Assembly: GCF_031755915.1 (NCBI RefSeq)
Contig: NC_083380.1
Coordinates: 27,510,001 to 27,574,000 of the forward strand
DNA length: 64,000 nucleotides
DNA from: Ziziphus jujuba
Lineage: Eukaryota > Streptophyta > Magnoliopsida > Rosales > Rhamnaceae
Direction of reading: 5' to 3'
Under the pieces are notes generated by a model. The model had not been told where the DNA came from and ran no database searches. It saw only the letters and a program-made list of their open reading frames with translations. Shown here piece after piece: positions 43,391 to 58,491 of the stretch. Numbering within the stretch: position 1 is the stretch's first letter; each line of letters begins with the position of its first letter. The translations under genes and the position numbers were made by a program.

Positions 43391-43975
43391 TTACTTTTGT
43401 ACATTCTTTACACTTTACTTACAATCTACCCTGTTTGAGTAAATAATCTCCAAAGTAGTGCACTATCTCCTTTCTTCATGATTACTATTATTTTTAATTT
43501 TTTCAAATTTGAAGTACAAATGCTTCTCTAATAACAATAACAAATCCTACAATTCTAAACTTAAAACACGTGTAATGTTATCGCTATATAAGTTTATTTG
43601 AAATAATTAGAGACTAGATGCCAATCCTAATAAATCACAACCAAAGTGGTTATGGCATGAAAGCCAACCATTCGGTTGCTAAAATAGAATCCATTTTCTC
43701 TTCTCAATTAATAACACTCCCTCAGATTTCAAACTCCAAGAAAATATAAATTTGAAGAAAACCAGCTCTATTATTACCAAAGATTCAATTGTCAATCATC
43801 TATCCAGCAAAGAGAGAAGAAAATACATCTAAAATGTCCTTCACCAAATGGTATTTACCAGATATCAAAGTGAAGGAACTATGATCAGTATCTCATGATA
43901 AAGAAAAAGCCAGGCAAGAAGGCTCTACAAGTATGTTAATCGTAATGGGCAGGAGCCTCCATTGTTAGTCAGGAC

Positions 43976-46900
43976 TCAAGGTTCGTTTTCCGTTTCATTT
44001 TCCCCACCATTCATGGCTTCAAAAAGATAATCCTGAGCTTCAGCAAGTGCTGATTCTTTTGCATCGGCAGCATACAGTATCTTCTTTACTGCTATAGCCA
44101 TCTGAATGAAATTTAGTTGCATGCATGATTAGATAAATAGCCTTGAGACCTAAAAAAACAGAACAGAAGTACAAACAGAAGGCTTGGAGTAGTTTCTTAA
44201 ACAAGAAGCAATCATCCAAAGTGCTATAAATATTGTATCAATTCTCACAAAACCAGGGAGTGAGAGAGTATTTCTTGAGGATAGAACAAAACAACCAATC
44301 TCTCCAAAAGAGAGATTAGAAGACTTGAGCTCCAAATCTCCTAATGCATCACAAAATTTTGCTCCATAAATTACAAATATTTGTGAAAACTCCAGACCAA
44401 AAAATTTGTTTGATAATCCTCGGGAAAAATGACTAGTTTTTTATACATGATAGCAAGATAAATATAAATTAAAGGTTTCATTCATAAAGAGATATAATTA
44501 AAGATGATTACAAGAAAACAAATAAAAGTGAACATACATTGTTAAACCATAAGGCTGTATATTAAAAGAAGAAAACTCTTAAACTAACCGGTAGATTTTC
44601 CAATTCAGGACCCTGACAAAGTATTTCTATATCCCGTAGTTTTGCAAAGTAAAAGTCCCTTTCTTTTTCCAAAAGGTCAACTGAAAGCTTGAGATCTGTG
44701 ATCTGTACAAAAGCAGCATAAAGAAACCACTCTTTAGAACTCACTGATTATAAGAGTAGTAGTGCAATTATCAATTACAAGGAGTAGATAAATTTGACTA
44801 TGCAATATCAGGGCAAAGAAAAAAAGCAAAATGAAATCTAATTAACAATGAATAGTTCTAACAGAAATGCAAAAATAAACACTGAAAACTAAAGTATAAG
44901 GAATAAATGGAGTTCCTGGTCCACATATTTTTTCCCACTACAACTTTTTTCAGGCTGTAATACATTTCTTCAAAGAACTTAGAAGAAAAAGAATTTCCAT
45001 AGAGAGCCATTAGAAGCATTTAGAGGACCCAATTTGAAACTTTTCACATGTTGGATTGAACAAGAAGAAAACAGCAACAAGAACCCCGTATAAATACCTC
45101 TTTCGATAATGCCTGGACTTCACCAGAAGAATCCGCCCCACCTGCAGCTGCACTTATCTTCCTTGCTATAACAAATACATTCATACAATCTCAGGAAGTG
45201 TCAGAAGGGCAAACAAAATGGGTGCAAACACCAAAGGTTTGGATCGAAGCTGACCAGTTGTTTTAAGACCAACAGTATCCCCATAACCAGGGTTATGCAT
45301 ATTGTTAGATTGCAGTGATTTTGAGTTCTTCTGAGAACCCTTGGGATTTCGCTCTTTCCCTCCCTTACTTCTTCGCTCCACAGGGTTATAATTCCTTGAA
45401 GAAACACAAAGTAGGTCATTGAAAAGAGGGAACATAGATATTATACATACAGAATCACTGGGATGGTATAGATCAACAGAGAAAAAAAGGAAAAATAGCT
45501 TACTCATTCATAATGCCACCATTTACAGAATCACAGTAGCGCTTCAGCCATTGTAAGAACTCCAAGTTGTCTAAAGGTCGGCCTTTAACAAGTCTGTTGA
45601 CTTCAATGTGCTTCCGTAAAACCAAAAAAATAAAAAATAGAGCAGTCAGTGCAAATGTAGATTATTGGTCACACAGTAATACACCACACCAATCCACTTT
45701 CTCATCTAGACATTCTTATCAAGATCAGCTATTAAGTAATGGAACATCACTGTCACAAGCTGGGATACTCAACAAGACACCAAAAAAGATGAAGGCTTTA
45801 CCATTTACTACAAATCATCAATTTATGGGACTATGTACCACCTACTAAACAACACCATGAGTGCTGGTTCCATCTATCTCCAGTGCAGATCTTAACTGAG
45901 TGATCTTTTCATGCTACTTATGCATACAAATTAAGTTTGGGCAGAGCAACACTTTAACAGTATTCCATTGAAGTCCTATGTATAGCCAATAAAACTAATG
46001 TATATCACCATATAAGCAGAGTAACCATGCAAGAATCCCAACAGAAACCCACACTTGCATCAATATTTTTGTTAAGTGAAATAAAATCCAGTGTATCATC
46101 AAGTTAAAAACACATCTCATTATGTAATGCTTTAGTTCAGAAGTATTTGTCTGTTTCAGAGTTCTTTAAACTCTCTGTCAATTACATCAATAACCTGGCA
46201 GGTGTAAGTGTAAGAGACTATCTAAGGTCAACACTTCTTACTCTTTTTATTACATTTCAATAAAGGCCAAATCTGGGAATAAGCTCACAAACTATTGTAC
46301 ATATATATCCCTCCACTATTCTTGTACAAAGACTTCCCATACTTGCGAAGAGATCACGTTAGGGAAAGGTCACCTAAAGCGCATCAGAAATTCAAAGGCC
46401 CATTTTTCCCTTTTCTTCCACATTGATCCAAACTGAGGGACAAAAGGCTTGCCATCTTAGCATGATAACTTTCACCGCTGAAATACCAAAATTTCAAAGT
46501 TTCTTCCTCTCAAAATCCTTCTGGCTAAATATTGCTCCAGTTAAATTTCTTTTAATGGTATTCCTTTCCAGGAACAGTTTCAGTAACGCCCAAGCAAAAC
46601 CAGGCCAGATATTGGGATAGGACATTTGATTCAAAATTCTAGCTTTCTCACCAAATGAGAGAACTACAATTGTCGATCTCACCTTGGATCAATGGATCAA
46701 AATTCAAGAAGAAATATGATATTATGAAAAGACAAACATAGGACCACAGTAAAAAGAACACAAAAGTTCAACCTGATAAAGGTAAAGATCTACATTCATG
46801 ACATCAATGTTTTATTTACTTCCAGTTATTCATCAAACCTAGGATGCCATGAAGCAATAGTACATGAGGGAAAATCTTTAGCAAGATGATAATACCTTTT

Positions 46901-48983
46901 CAATTTTCAACTTGTTGAACACATCCTGTAGAACTTTATAGTTTTGGATCATATCATATTCTGTCTTTGCATCAAAATTGACCTACAATAAACCATATTG
47001 AAGACACAACAGATAAAACGATCAATTAAATTATCAAGCCTAGATGAAAATTACAAAAGCAGAGGAAGGTTATCACCTTGTGCATTGGAACAACTCCTGG
47101 ATAGGTCATGTCCATCATCTGACATTGGACAGCACCAGATGCAGCCTGGCCACAATTCTTTATATCAATAGAAACATAATATATTTTTTCATTGTAAAGT
47201 GAATTTCACAAGTGAGAATTACAGATCATTCCATAATTCAGAATAAATAAGCAAGCACCAATGAATCAATGACACCATCACAGTGAATATACAACAGCTA
47301 TACAGAAGAAACAATGTCCCAATATAAGCATAGCAACAATTAAACTGAAACTCTAAAACTTGTTTTATGGCTGATTGCAAACATCTATATAATGTACGAC
47401 AAAGAAAATTTTGCTTCCAGTCCCAAGTCAACACAAAGATTACAGATGCCATTTCTTAAAATCACATTATGGTTAACAATAATATCCTCTTGTAAATTTT
47501 CCAAATCTTTAGCAAACCTGAGCAAAATCAATAACTGCAAACAACATATACTAGCCTAGCGTTCAAGATTCACTGACAAACCAAAATTATAATAGGTTTT
47601 TTGATAAGCTTAAATTGCAAACCCAGTTGATTCTCAGATAATGAAGAAATTTTCTTAGGTCCTGTACTCATCTTAACAAGCAGCAAGTATATTAGAATTT
47701 CACGCATACATCAAGCCATTAACAACATGAAAACACTAAACAGAATAAATCACGTGCACATTCGCACCCATAAGATCAATCCTCCTCTGATGCTCCGTCT
47801 TACCAATCAACAGCATAAGAATATCTACTTTGGCAACGGCACAATTACAAAACAAAAGAATTTCAATACATAGCCAGCCAGATTGCATCGTAAATTTAGT
47901 ATTCAAAATAAATTTGATCGGCTCGGTTATTTTTTAGCCATTACTTCTCAGTTCAAATTTCAGTTGGATATCAAACTTTTTTCTCTTTTTTCCCTCTCTG
48001 GAATATCTGACCAGTTTAAGATTTAAGAGCTAATTGTAATTGATTTCCCTGATTCTATCGCTTGCTTCTCATGTATAGGAGTTCCTCTCTGGATAAAAAA
48101 TCTTTTTATGAAAAAAATAAAAAAAACAAAAAAAAAAAACTGATATAATGAAAGGGTTGAATAAGAATCAAAAGGAAGTGCAGATGCTTTTCCCATTTCA
48201 TTCTAGTAAGTTTATACAAAACCCAGTTGCGTGTCACCGTCGGTTAATAAGGATATGCCCATGAAACACTCTAGTTAGCAATTATCTTCATATAGTGAGT
48301 CACCCAAAATAAACTCTTAAAAACCAACATCCTTCCAAGTATTAGAGAATTTATATAATTTCGAAAATCAAGGCAAAAAAATAAAAAATAAAAAATCCAT
48401 TGGTTCTAATCCCTTGTTGTAACGTCTTTATCTATATAACAATCAAAAAAATAAAATAAGAAAAAGAGAACAACGATCCCAAGTAAATTTATGATATATC
48501 AAACAACGAGACAAAGGAAATTTAAGAACTAAGAATAATAATTTGCCAGGAAAAAACCACCAGCACAAAAAAAATTAATATATATATATATATATATATA
48601 TCAATAAATAGATAAACAAACAAGACCCAGGTTGACACCCAAGAAAAAATTTACAGAGAAAAACGAAAAACGAAAAAAAGAAAAAAAAACCGAAAGAGGT
48701 TCTAATGTACTAAAAATGGCATAGACAAAAAGGCCCATATTCAAGATCTTTGGCAAAAACCAAACAAAGTTTCAGGACCCAGTTTTCGAACCCCAGGGAA
48801 AAAAAAAAAAAAAAAAAAAGGAAAATGAGAAAGAAATAAAGTGGGTTTTAGGGGAAATGCAGGTAAGGAAAGGACCTCTTCAATGCGAGAGAGATTAAGC
48901 TGAAGGCGATTGTTAATCCACGTCAAAATCTCATTCCTGCCAACGAAGTACGCGCTGTCCATCATCCCTATGTTCGTCGCCAT
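43976..48983 (-). CDS. EB1: EB1 microtubule plus-end-tracking protein, eight exons
   Basis: Exons on the minus strand: 48983-48876, 47145-47077, 46982-46896, 45610-45504, 45394-45255, 45165-45098, 44702-44589 and 44101-43976. All have AG acceptors and GT donors, and they join in frame to 819 bases, or 272 residues. The N-terminus ([20 protein letters not shown]) opens a calponin-homology domain (about 14-115: [36 protein letters not shown]) that binds growing microtubule ends. A basic Ser/Lys linker follows (about 124-185), then the coiled-coil EB1 domain (about 190-250) with the [10 protein letters not shown] motif that forms the partner-binding hydrophobic site. The tail is short and ends ENETENEP: it lacks both the animal EEY end and the long Glu run of Arabidopsis EB1a. 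Introns 3 and 6 have orphan copies at 9.6 and 40.1 kb. The first donor (GAG|GTCC) is weak. Confidence 0.95.
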
Positions 48984-49314
48984 TTTTGGTTTTTCGCTCC
49001 CAAGTTCCCCCACCGACCCAAATTCGATTCCCACTATGAAATTTTTTAGCAAATTTCGCAGCGAAAATAAGCGTTTATAAATGGGAAATTAGCGAAGATT
49101 ACGACACAGGGTTTTAGGTGAGTAAAACCAAATTAAAAATTAAAAAAGACCCAATTGAATTATTTGAATATTTTCTTTTTCTTTTTTTTTTGAGAATTTA
49201 GAAACCGTAGAGAAGGAATTGAAAAGACGAAGAAGAAGAAGAAGAAAAACAGAAACAGAAACAGAAATGCGTGGATTTGAATTGCATTTGCAAAAATTTA
49301 TGGCCTCGTTGGAC

Positions 49315-49318
<4 letters not shown>
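48984..49318. promoter_or_regulatory. EB1 leader and upstream region
   Basis: Upstream of the EB1 ATG on the minus strand. No TATA box is evident. A GAAGAAGAAG run and pyrimidine tracts are present. Confidence 0.35.

Positions 49319-49351
<33 letters not shown>
49319..49351. repeat. (CT)n microsatellite
   Basis: About 16 CT units, with more imperfect CT to about 49379. Confidence 0.95.
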
Positions 49352-49356
<5 letters not shown>

Positions 49357-49379
49357 CTCTCACTCTTTTCTCTCTCTCT

Positions 49380-51520
49380 ATTTTATTTGGATTTTATTTT
49401 CTATAATGTAACGGATTAGACTTTTTTGCCACTGTTTTTCAAAATAAAAAAATAATTGTTTTATTTTTTTTTAATTTATCTGATTTAATTAATCTTATTT
49501 TCTTTTTCTTTTTTTTTTCCTTGTTATTGGCTTTTTTACTTTTTTTTTTGGTACGGCCACGTGGATTCGGCATTGTCTTTTCTAAACAAAAAAAAATCTT
49601 GGAAGAGGTTTTAAAATTGGAAAAACATTTTAGAAAAAACAAAAACAAAAAGCATATGAGACGTCTTTTTAAGAATTTTTGGAAAAATTTCGGAAATAAT
49701 TTATTTTGTAAGTTATTCACCAAAAAATATATTATTTTGTAAGTTAAACGGTCATGAACTTACTATTTGCTGTTTTTTTAACAACTTGATTTGTCAAAGT
49801 GGCTGGCCGTTTAATTGTTAATACTAAAAATATAATAAATATAATACAAATTATATAATTGTGAAATAAATATTGAAGCAATTTTAGAAGCTAATTTAAC
49901 TCTCTGTCTTGTTCAGCACAAAAGAGTTTTTAGTGTGAAGGAAAATTTATTAATACATCAATTAGTAACAATGTCAACATAAAGAAAATGACAATCCATT
50001 TTTCTAATAAATAATGTGAGTTTTTATCAGATTGCTTTAGTATCTGAGTTGATTTGACAATTTCTTTTTTTTTTTTTTTTATGAATTTGAGTTGATTTGA
50101 TATGATAAACCGAATGGTATATCTTTTTATTAGTAAATTTTAAACAAAATTACCTCACAAATTTACAAATGAAATTATATCACTCATCATTGAAAAGTAG
50201 CATTGCTTGTGGGCTCTAAATTTGTTGCTTGTATTTAGCCAAACAAAAAAACAAAAAAACAAAAACAACAACAAAACAAAACAAAAAACAACGTTGCTTG
50301 TGTTTTTTTCATGTTTAAAATTCAAAATTTGAAGTCTAACTAAAACTATCCTAAATATATATATATATGACGAAATCTAATTACATTGAACACCCCCAAA
50401 AAAAAAAAAAAAACAAAACAAAAATATATCTATGATTCTAAAATGATAAATACATTTTCTCCTATATTTGACAAAAAATGTAAATAAAAAAATGTTTTTC
50501 TAGACATGGAACAAAAATAAATAATGGGTGTTTGTCAGTTTTTTTTATTTATGAAAAATTGGTGAACATATGTTTGTTGGAGAAATTAAAATACTAGAGA
50601 CTATTTAACATATATATATATATATATATTAAGATTATTTAACAGTCAGATAGAGAGAGAGCATTATGAGCTGCTAAAAATGAATATAGACAGTTTAAAG
50701 GGTATTATTTTAGTACATGATAAAAAATTAAAAAAAGAATATATATATATACGGTCAAATGACTACTTGTATTTATCAATGGCCTTATTCCTGATTTATA
50801 ATTGCAAAAAAAAAAAAAAAAAAAAAAAGGCAAATAATTTTCTTTTTATATTATTGCTCGATTATGGACCATACTGATATCAAACATTAGAATATTCATA
50901 TGTTTCACCTAATGAAAAACTAGAAAATACATCTTCAGATGCTAAGTTCCATCAGGCTTTAAAAAAAATTCCTTGCCTTTTAATTTATAATGGTCAAATT
51001 TTATTTAAACTCTTTTAATTTTATTTTAATTACAATTGAACTTCATATTTTTTAAAACTTTTTTTTTTATATCTCAGTTTTTAATTATTAATTTGAACAG
51101 TTAAAAGATTATAATTGTGTTTTTATAATATTATTTAATTATAAAATGTTTAATTTTTATCCATCATTTAGCATTTAACAGTAAATATTAATTGAAAAAA
51201 TTAACAAATATGGCTATTTTGATGAATATAAAAAATTAAAAGGAGATTATAATAATGATTTTTCAAAAGAGTAAGATCTATTTATATTTATGACAAAATT
51301 AAATGGGTTTTAATAAAATTTATCCAATTTATAATATATTAAAATCCATGACAAAACAATGCTAAAATATTGGAATTTTTTTTTTGTTTTTCAATTAACA
51401 CATAGACAAGTAAGGAGTAAGCAACTTTTAAGACAGAGGTACTATCAAAATAAACAAATACATTGATAAAAATAAATAAATGAACCAATATATGGTATTA
51501 AAGTCAAATGGAACATTAAC
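49380..51520. other. AT-rich intergenic, no gene
   Basis: Homopolymer and TA tracts (for example 50356-50367, 50611-50629 and A(22) near 50806-50828). The Lys- and Phe-rich short open frames are compositional. Confidence 0.7.
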
Positions 51521-51522
51521 AT

Positions 51523-51957
51523 TTAAAATGCTCCATAAATGATTAGATGAATATTGAAAAGGTAAAAAAAAAAAAAAGGCCTACTTTTATAAATGTTGAA
51601 ACTTGAGAAGGAAACCATGTAAAGGGTTATTATTTTCTCCGAAAATGATCCTACACTGGAATCTCTAACATCTCCAAGAAAAGAGAAAATTTGATAGTAA
51701 CTATTTACTTTTGGCATATGAATGAAGGGAGGGTTTTGGAATGTTGTGATACCATGTGATCTTCCTCTGAAGATGTGTATGAAAAGTTGAGATTCTGCAC
51801 TGTAGACCCAAAAAACAAGTAGTGAGGAATCAAAATAACTCACAAACACTCCCAAAGGTAAAGCTAATATGCCTTCATCACTCCATTTGTGAGGCTGACA
51901 TGCCTTCTCACAAAAGTATAGAATCCCATTATACATACAATGAGCAAGAAAACCCAT
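51523..51957 (-). CDS. Hypothetical 144-residue open frame
   Basis: Starts at ATG (MGFLAHCMYNGILYFCEKAC) and runs without a stop for 144 codons in very AT-rich DNA. The first 115 residues have a normal mixed composition (CQPHKWSDEG, FVSYFDSSLLVFWVYSAES, GRSHGITTFQNPPFIHMPK) and the last 25 are Phe-rich from a poly-A tract, so the true end is doubtful. No domain is recognised. It could be a decayed gene fragment or an exon whose partners are lost. No neighbouring gene on this strand suggests a role. Confidence 0.3.
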   Translation of the reverse strand: MGFLAHCMYNGILYFCEKACQPHKWSDEGILALPLGVFVSYFDSSLLVFWVYSAESQLFIHIFRGRSHGITTFQNPPFIHMPKVNSYYQIFSFLGDVRDSSVGSFSEKIITLYMVSFSSFNIYKSRPFFFFYLFNIHLIIYGAF

Positions 51958-51959
51958 TT

Positions 51960-52085
51960 TCCCAATCTAAAGTATTAAGAAATTAAACATTTATTAAAAA
52001 AGAAAGTTTTTTTTTTTTTCTAGAAGAAAATTTGCAAGAGAAAACAAAATTAATTTCACTATCAGTTTTAGTTGGAGGTGATTTA

Positions 52086-52141
<56 letters not shown>

Positions 52142-53598
52142 ATACACACATAAATTAGCTATTTAATGGGAATGAGTAATAGAGATCTCTCAAATGATCA
52201 ATGTTATTTTAGTTTTTGACAAATTATTAAAATAAGTAAATTATACTCAACTTTGTAAAAGAAAATAAAAATCAAACATATGTTGTTGAGTAATTGCCAA
52301 CCTAATTGTCCCATTCACTGTAGGCTTGAGTACTCCAAGTCTATGTACAAATCCAGCAATTCATATTAGTACAGAATTCTTTGTGAACAAATTTGAATAA
52401 GAAATTTCACGCAATTCACCCAAAAAAAAAAAAATTGTATGAGAAATGAAAGGCAATAATTTACTGTCTTCCTTCTTAAATAACGATGAAACGTGTACTG
52501 AAATCAGCTCATCAATCCGATATGTACTACTTACCTTTTGTTTCATGTCCATTCACATCTTGTACCAATAAATTAACAGACCAGGTTAGATACTAAATCA
52601 TGTGAAAGAGATTTTCTTCTTCTTCTTCTTTTTTGGGAAAAATATGAAAGAGATTTTTGTTAGTTGATATGGAGCATACCTTATAATTTTTAATATAAAT
52701 ATATAATCTTTTTTGTATTTGGAGTTGTAGGATTCAAGAATTCAAAATTATTGTAAAATAAAAAATAAAAAAGTTCATAAAATCACTAAGAATTTGAGAA
52801 AATCGATATTTCCACATTTCTTTGATGTACCCAAAAAAAAATTTAAAAATGAAAAAAAATAAAAAGCTACATACAGTTGTTTGGGACATATACACCTAAC
52901 TCATTGTTGCAAGTTCACCAAAAAAATAAAATAAAATAAAATAAAATAATCATTGTTGCAAGATTGAATTTATATCCTACCAAACCAAACTTATGTCAAT
53001 CCCTAAAAAAATATATATATATATATATTAAAAATTAAAAATTAAAACCTAAATAAAATGAAAGGGAAAAATCAACCAAAAAAAAATAGAAATGAAAGGA
53101 AAGTAAATAACATGCTAATTTTCATATATGTTAATGATGATAAATGTAATAAACAATATTGTTCCAAAAGGAATCACCAAATTCTTATATGAGAAATAAA
53201 CTTTTAGTTATATCATGAGAGAGATATATGTTATATAATAAATATAATAAAACTAATATCAATCCCGTACATTATATTAATATCGATCCTATACGATGGT
53301 AGATATATATATGAGCAATAGATGATTTTGAAAATAATATGTAATATTTAATTATATTCAAATTAAATTAATTAATTATATTATTTTTTATAAATAAAGA
53401 ATAAAGATCAAAGCTTAAATTTGTTATCGAACTAATAAATTTGATAAAAATCATGCGATTGGTTAATCTTTGAAAAGCTTTTTATATTCAAAATTTTCCA
53501 TATCATTAACTTGAATTATATTTTCTGATAAAAGAGAATGAGAGTATTTTATTCTAGTTTATTTTATTTTATTTATTTATTTATTTTTATATTGGAGT
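51960..53598. other. AT-rich intergenic, CT/TA microsatellite
   Basis: A CT run followed by a TA run lies at about 52088-52133. AAAAT repeats lie at 52926-52949. No gene. Confidence 0.7.
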
Positions 53599-53799
53599 TT
53601 GAACTTTGGACCTTTAGCAAAGGAAAATATGAGCACTCAATTAATTATAAAATTCAATTTATATTTCTATTTTTTTTCACCAGAGGGATTATTGCTGATG
53701 GTGGAGAATGAGAAGATCGGCCTTATGGTAATTTTGAAGCCTTCATTAATTATTTTTCTATTCTTTTCTCATCCACTGTTCTTTTGATTTATTTTTTTG

Positions 53800-54310
53800 G
53801 TGTTCGGGTAGAGTGATAAAGAGGCTATGAATATGGATTTGAGTTGGTTCTTACAGAAAAGCTTGTTTTAAATGTTTCCTACAAAAGCTTCAATTATCGA
53901 TGGTATGCTTGCTCTATTTATTCGAAACTATTGGTTTATTGTTGGTCCTAAAATTATTGAAACCTATTTAGATGTGTTCAATCATAATGGTGATTTGGGA
54001 ATGATTAACCATACATTGATAGCTTTAGTTCCTAAGGTCCAAGATCTAGTAAAGGTTGTGGAATTTTGACCTATCAGTTTATGTAATGTGGTTTGTAATA
54101 TCATTGCTAAGGTTATTGTTAATCGTTTAAAAGATATTTAACCATATATTATTTCAAATGAGCAGAGTGCTTAAGATCCCATTATGCTTTAGGATTGGTT
54201 GATTATGGATCTTGGATGAAAGAGCTGCCTTGTTGTCTTTCTAACTTCGTTCAAGAAGATATGTATACTGCTGGTTTGATTTAATAAATTTATATCTTTT
54301 ATTTCAAAAA
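53800..54310 (+). mobile_element. L1-type LINE reverse transcriptase fragment
   Basis: The plus strand encodes the palm-and-fingers start of a plant non-LTR reverse transcriptase: a P-T-K-A-S-.-.-D-G-M region, then a stretch ending IALVPKVQD, then in a shifted frame PISLCNVV and IIAKVIVNRLKD, and finally SNEQSA. Stops and frameshifts interrupt it. The sequence after it ends in TTTAATAAATTTATAT and an A-rich stretch, like a LINE 3' end. Most of the element has been lost. Its 5' limit is unclear. Confidence 0.8.
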
Positions 54311-54760
54311 AATATATATACTTTTTCTTTTCCCAAAAAAAAAAAAAAATTAGACAAAGTTTTCTGTTCGTAATTTATAATATTTTGCAAATATATATAT
54401 ATATATAATTTAGTAATAAGTCTGCTTCAAATTTTAACAATAAAATAACAATATCTTGGATTTATTGAACTGTAAAATAAATAATTTTTATCCATGCCTA
54501 GTAAAAAGCCACCATGGAATAAATAATAGTTTTTGTCCATGTCCCCCAGATTATGGAGACTTATCATGCATGTCCAATTAGATTTTTTTTTTTGTTTTTT
54601 TTTTCCCATCTTTTCCAAATTTTCATAAATTTTAAAATTAAAAAAGAAAAAAAAAAGAAAAAAAAAAAAAGATTGTTTTTTCCCCCCATAATTTAACTGA
54701 AGTAAATTGGGTATATACAGTTCTCCAACGGAATTGATAGAGTATTTGTCCACAAAATGT
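54311..54760. other. AT-rich intergenic, no gene
   Basis: Poly-A and poly-T tracts and a TA run (54390-54408). No gene. Confidence 0.65.
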
Positions 54761-54763
54761 GGG

Positions 54764-54884
54764 TTGGGCATCTAGCCCAAACCAGTAAATCTGGGTCGTT
54801 TATTGGCCCATCTAACGTAGGTTAATAGATCTCTCCTGTCTTGCTTTGGCTCAAGAATTAGGGTTTCAGAGGACCAATATAAAA
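54764..54884 (+). promoter_or_regulatory. Ribosomal-protein promoter: site II, telo box, TATA
   Basis: Two inverted TGGGC site II motifs (54765-54769 and 54775-54779 on opposite strands), a further GGCCCA (54805-54810), a telo box TTAGGGTTT (54858-54866) and TATAAAA (54878-54884) lie in this order upstream of RPS9. Site II plus telo box is the known signature of growth-linked plant ribosomal protein genes. Confidence 0.75.
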
Positions 54885-54954
54885 GGCGTTAAAGTGTCGA
54901 ACCCTTATTTTCTACCTATTACAGAGGAACGAACGGCGTCGACGGAGAGAAGCC

Positions 54955-56944
<1,990 letters not shown>

Positions 56945-57750
56945 ATCGTGGTTCCTTTTGATATTTTGCTTAGTAAAATGAGTAGGATTTGTTTTTCAGT
57001 TAGTTCCATCATCATCCTTTATTTTGTTAGTTTTGTCTTTTGGGTGCTTCATTGTATTGTTCTCTGGACTCAACCAAATCGTCGTTTTAGCGTTTGAACC
57101 TTTGCGGAACTATATGTATCTTTTTGACTTATATAAGAATTTTATTTTGCTCCTAATAACACAAATATAAGAATTTAATTTGACTCCTAATAACACAACT
57201 TGCAAGTTCCTCCGCGCTAGATCTTAGAATTATAGCTTTCTGGTTCTAGCTGAGTTGACAAAAATTTTAGTGGTAATCAAATACTGAGCTGGGTTTCTGG
57301 GATCATGCATCATTTTCCTGAACTTTTTCTTTGTTTTTGATCCCATACTTGTATTATCTTTAAACGATGATAATTTTGGTTCCCATATCGGTTGTTCTGG
57401 ATCCCAATTTAGCGTTACTATTTCATTGGTTTTTAAATTGCCATTTTGGTTGTTTTCGTTGTGAGTGTGGAAATGAAAACCGAGTGTGGAAATGAAAACC
57501 GCGTTCTCTTAAACAAGTGAACTTTTAGCTTGGTTTTTTGGGTCTTCTTATTTGCCTTGTATATTTCGCCGGTGGTTTCAGAGCTTGGTCACATACATGG
57601 AAAAATAAAAAAATAAAAGTAAAAATAAAAATCCGTTTCTATTCAATTACATCAAAATTCGAGAGTCAAAGAATTGTCCATAATCTGATCAAAATTCCTC
57701 CTTCATCGTCAAAAACCCACCACCAATAGAAAAGAGCATAAAGAAAATCA
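56945..57750. other. RPS9 3' region and spacer
   Basis: RPS9 3'UTR, then a spacer. A 17-base direct repeat (GAGTGTGGAAATGAAAAC) occurs at about 57464-57499, and a 40-base near-repeat (ATAAGAATTT.ATTT.G.CTCCTAATAACACAA) lies at 57133-57199. Confidence 0.6.
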
Positions 57751-57753
57751 GAC

Positions 57754-58491
57754 ATGGATTCTATCAACTTCGCCAAAGGCTATGGCAAAGTAAACTCAAA
57801 CCATCTTGAAGTTGAAGATCGGGTCCCAAACTCAACAAATCCACATCCAAAAATCCATCAAAAACGTCTCGTCGCCATTTTAGCTCTCCTCCTCCTGTCT
57901 CTGCTCATCGGCTTAATGGTCGGAGATCTCATACACGAGTCCAACACCGAGTCGCCCGAGTCTCCCTCTTCTTCCACCACCAACTCGGCCCAGTCATCCC
58001 TCAGGGCTGTCTGCAACGTGACTCGGTATCCGGACTCATGCTTCTCCAGCATATCCTCCCTAAATAACCCGCCAGAATCTGACCCAGAAGCCATTTTCAA
58101 GCTCTCTCTGCGAGTCTCCATTGCTGAGCTGACGAAGGTCTCATCCTCGTTGAAGGCCATGAACCAACAAAAAGAAACCGCTCTGAGTGATTGCCAGGGT
58201 CAGATTGAAGGAGCGCTAAGTCAACTCAACGACTCGGTGTCGGCAATGGAGGTGGTGGGTCCGGGAGAGAAGATGCTGACGGAAGGGAAGATCAGGGACA
58301 TCCAGACGTGGATCAGCGCGGCGGTGACGGATCAGGACACGTGTCTGGATGGGTTGGAGGAGATGGGATCAACGTTTGTTGATGAGGTGAAGAAGATGAT
58401 GCAAAAGTCCAAGGAGTACACAAGCAATGCCTTGGCCATTGTTGCTAATTTCAACACCATTCTTCAGAACCTCCATGTGTCCCTTCACTGA
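57754..58491 (+). CDS. Pectin methylesterase inhibitor domain protein, membrane-anchored
   Basis: A single-exon protein of 245 residues. Residues 1-38 are cytosolic and hydrophilic, 39-57 are a hydrophobic signal-anchor (LVAILALLLLSLLIGLMVG), 60-80 a Ser/Pro linker, and 84-240 a PMEI domain. The four conserved Cys are at 87 and 96 (VCNVTRYPDSC) and at 147 and 197 (ALSDCQ, DTCLDG), with N-A-L-A-I near the end. PMEI domains block pectin methylesterase in the cell wall, or act as the pro-region of type I pectin methylesterases. The layout (basic N-terminus, anchor, linker) is that of a type I PME pro-region, but a stop follows and no catalytic PME domain is seen in the next 2 kb. It is either a true inhibitor or a PME that lost its second half. 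Confidence 0.9.
   Translation: MDSINFAKGYGKVNSNHLEVEDRVPNSTNPHPKIHQKRLVAILALLLLSLLIGLMVGDLIHESNTESPESPSSSTTNSAQSSLRAVCNVTRYPDSCFSSISSLNNPPESDPEAIFKLSLRVSIAELTKVSSSLKAMNQQKETALSDCQGQIEGALSQLNDSVSAMEVVGPGEKMLTEGKIRDIQTWISAAVTDQDTCLDGLEEMGSTFVDEVKKMMQKSKEYTSNALAIVANFNTILQNLHVSLH

Noticed and set aside
57858..58160. Minus-strand 100-codon frame
   Set aside because: Antisense of the PMEI-domain gene.
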